DNA from: Syntrophaceae bacterium PtaB.Bin038
GTDB lineage: Bacteria > Desulfobacterota > Syntrophia > Syntrophales > UBA2192
Direction of reading: 5' to 3'
Assembly: GCA_002067855.1 (NCBI GenBank)
Contig: MVQS01000312.1
Span: forward strand, 1-6,385
Length of the DNA: 6,385 bases
Below the pieces are notes generated by a model. It worked only from the letters and a program-made list of their open reading frames with translations. It was not told the DNA's origin and ran no database searches. The position numbers were made by a program, and so were the translations under genes. This document shows, piece by piece, positions 5,920 through 6,385 of this stretch (the stretch's first letter is position 1; each line of letters begins with the position of its first letter).

Positions 5920-6174
5920 ATGAAATCCGACCGCGACAGGATGTGCGAGAACTGCGCGTTCCACAGCCCCCGGACCGATACGGAGCCGGAGAAGTGCTGG
6001 CGCTTTGCCCGCTTTGTGGAGCACGTGCTGAACGACCGGACGAGGGACTGTGAGTATTTTGCGGCAGCCGAGTCATTGATTGGGCCGGTGACCGGTGGCG
6101 CACCCTTCGGATTGCCGTGTGCTCATTTGCAGACTTCGTGTTCGCGAAGAGCGGAAGTGAGGAAGATAGGATAA
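5920..6174 (+). CDS. Small four-cysteine protein (84 aa), probable metal-binding
   Basis: I do not recognise a named family. The N-terminal half has four cysteines in the order C9-x2-C12-x13-C26-x17-C44 (MCENC, KCWRF, DCEYF), a spacing compatible with a zinc-ribbon-like site or a small Fe-S site. H15 and H35 are nearby. The segment between C26 and C44 (CWRFARFVEHVLNDRTRDC) looks helical. After about residue 50 the sequence seems less ordered, and the last residues (RAEVRKIG) are encoded by the GAAG-octamer repeat, which also supplies the TAA stop; ancestrally the protein probably ended earlier. Start ATG 5920 is chosen over upstream GTG 5911 because GGAGGT (5907-5912) sits 7 bases before it. 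It is divergent from the 79-aa gene and convergent with the oxidoreductase at the right edge. Confidence 0.72.
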   Translation: MKSDRDRMCENCAFHSPRTDTEPEKCWRFARFVEHVLNDRTRDCEYFAAAESLIGPVTGGAPFGLPCAHLQTSCSRRAEVRKIG

Positions 6175-6231
6175 GAGAAAAGAAAAAATTCTTCCTCTCC
6201 GAGTTTCCTAGCTTCATAACTTCCTAACTTC
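6146..6231. repeat. Inverted pair of GAAGNNNN octamer arrays (copy 2)
   Basis: Plus-strand units start at 6146, 6154 and 6162 (GAAGAGCG, GAAGTGAG, GAAGATAG), with a decayed GATAAGAG at 6170. Facing them on the minus strand are CTTC at 6212, 6220 and 6228 (units GAAGTTAG, GAAGTTAT, GAAGCTAG), with a decayed TTTC at 6204. The period is 8 bases. GAGGAAGA (6159-6166) pairs with TCTTCCTC (6190-6197) around an A-rich loop. Compared with copy 1, minus-strand 6231-6212 matches plus-strand 2236-2255 at 19 of 20 bases, and GAAGAGCGGAAG is identical at 2252 and 6146. It lies between two convergent genes and contains both stop codons. Confidence 0.8.
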
Positions 6232-6385
6232 CTCCCCTGGCGCGGCCGGTTCACACGCCCGTCCCCGCAGGTTGAAGAAGAGCTTAAGCCCCTTCCTGAC
6301 CGGTTCGGAAAAGATCTTCGTGGAGAGGAATGCCCCGGCCACGCGCTTGTTGATCTCCGCCAGCGTCGGGTAGGGGTGCACGGCC
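6214..6385 (-). CDS. C-terminus of a pyridine-nucleotide-disulfide oxidoreductase (mercuric reductase/lipoamide dehydrogenase-like), partial
   Basis: The minus-strand frame entering from the right edge gives 56 residues before a TGA at 6216-6214. It begins AVHPYPTLAEINKRVAG, which matches the C-terminal dimerisation-domain signature of FAD-dependent disulfide oxidoreductases, where the His of the HPxPT..E motif acts as catalytic base across the dimer. The following AFLSTKIFSEPVRKGLKLFFNLR is an extension typical of the mercuric-reductase-like members of uncertain substrate. The FAD and NAD(P)-binding domains and the active disulfide lie outside the window, so the substrate cannot be told. The last residues, EEVRKL, and the stop codon are encoded by the GAAG-octamer repeat. 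The gene converges on the four-cysteine gene. Confidence 0.8.
   Translation of the reverse strand, partial: AVHPYPTLAEINKRVAGAFLSTKIFSEPVRKGLKLFFNLRGRACEPAAPGEEVRKL

Noticed and set aside
5871..6053. Plus-strand 60-codon frame overlapping the four-cysteine gene
   Set aside because: It starts inside the palindrome with no ribosome site; the frame starting at 5920 has GGAGGT at the right distance and an ordered cysteine pattern.
6178..6197. Bidirectional intrinsic terminator in the A-rich loop between the convergent genes
   Set aside because: The minus strand has a T-run after GAGAGGAAG, but no GC-rich stem stands directly before it; the visible stem encloses the A/T run instead of preceding it.

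Overview
The window looks like chromosomal DNA of a GC-rich Gram-negative bacterium. The gene families, the pairing of a PhaC-type enzyme with acyl-carrier-protein (ACP) enzymes, and purine-rich GAAG-octamer intergenic repeats would fit a deltaproteobacterial lineage (for example a Syntrophales-like Desulfobacterota). That assignment is an inference from style, because there is no rRNA or other marker gene here. Nearly all of the sequence is accounted for by ordinary-looking genes. I see no rRNA, tRNA, CRISPR array, transposase or phage gene.

Layout. Positions 1-47 hold the last codons of an upstream plus-strand gene. After a 231-base spacer comes a complete plus-strand cation diffusion facilitator (CDF; Zn/Co/Cd-type exporter, 279-1199). 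It converges, with an 18-base gap, on a minus-strand cluster that reads right to left: a FabH-like ketoacyl-ACP synthase III (5321-4341), a stand-alone ACP (4313-4065), a class I-sized poly(3-hydroxyalkanoate) synthase PhaC (4039-2387) and a malonyl-CoA:ACP transacylase FabD (2162-1218). The first three are spaced 25-27 bases apart, each with a good Shine-Dalgarno. FabD follows after 224 bases that contain a large hairpin built of 8-base repeats. Upstream of the cluster are a 79-aa protein of unknown function (minus, 5845-5606) and, divergent from it, an 84-aa four-cysteine protein (plus, 5920-6174). A 39-base near-palindrome lies between these two. At the right edge is the C-terminus of a minus-strand pyridine-nucleotide-disulfide oxidoreductase (6385-6214).

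How the genes may work together. FabD loads malonyl onto an ACP, and FabH-type enzymes condense an acyl-CoA starter with malonyl-ACP to give 3-ketoacyl-ACP. PhaC normally polymerises 3-hydroxyacyl-CoA. Clustering these with a private ACP suggests that fatty-acid-type chemistry feeds a PhaC-type polymerase or acyltransferase. No ketoreductase, PhaA/PhaB pair, phasin or PhaG is in view, so the pathway is incomplete within the window. The catalytic residues of all four proteins are visible and intact.

The most unusual non-coding signal is a repeat family seen twice (about 2236-2336 and 6146-6231). Each copy has GAAGNNNN units at an exact 8-base period on one strand facing the same units on the other strand. 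At the second copy both flanking convergent genes run into the repeat and take their stop codons from it.
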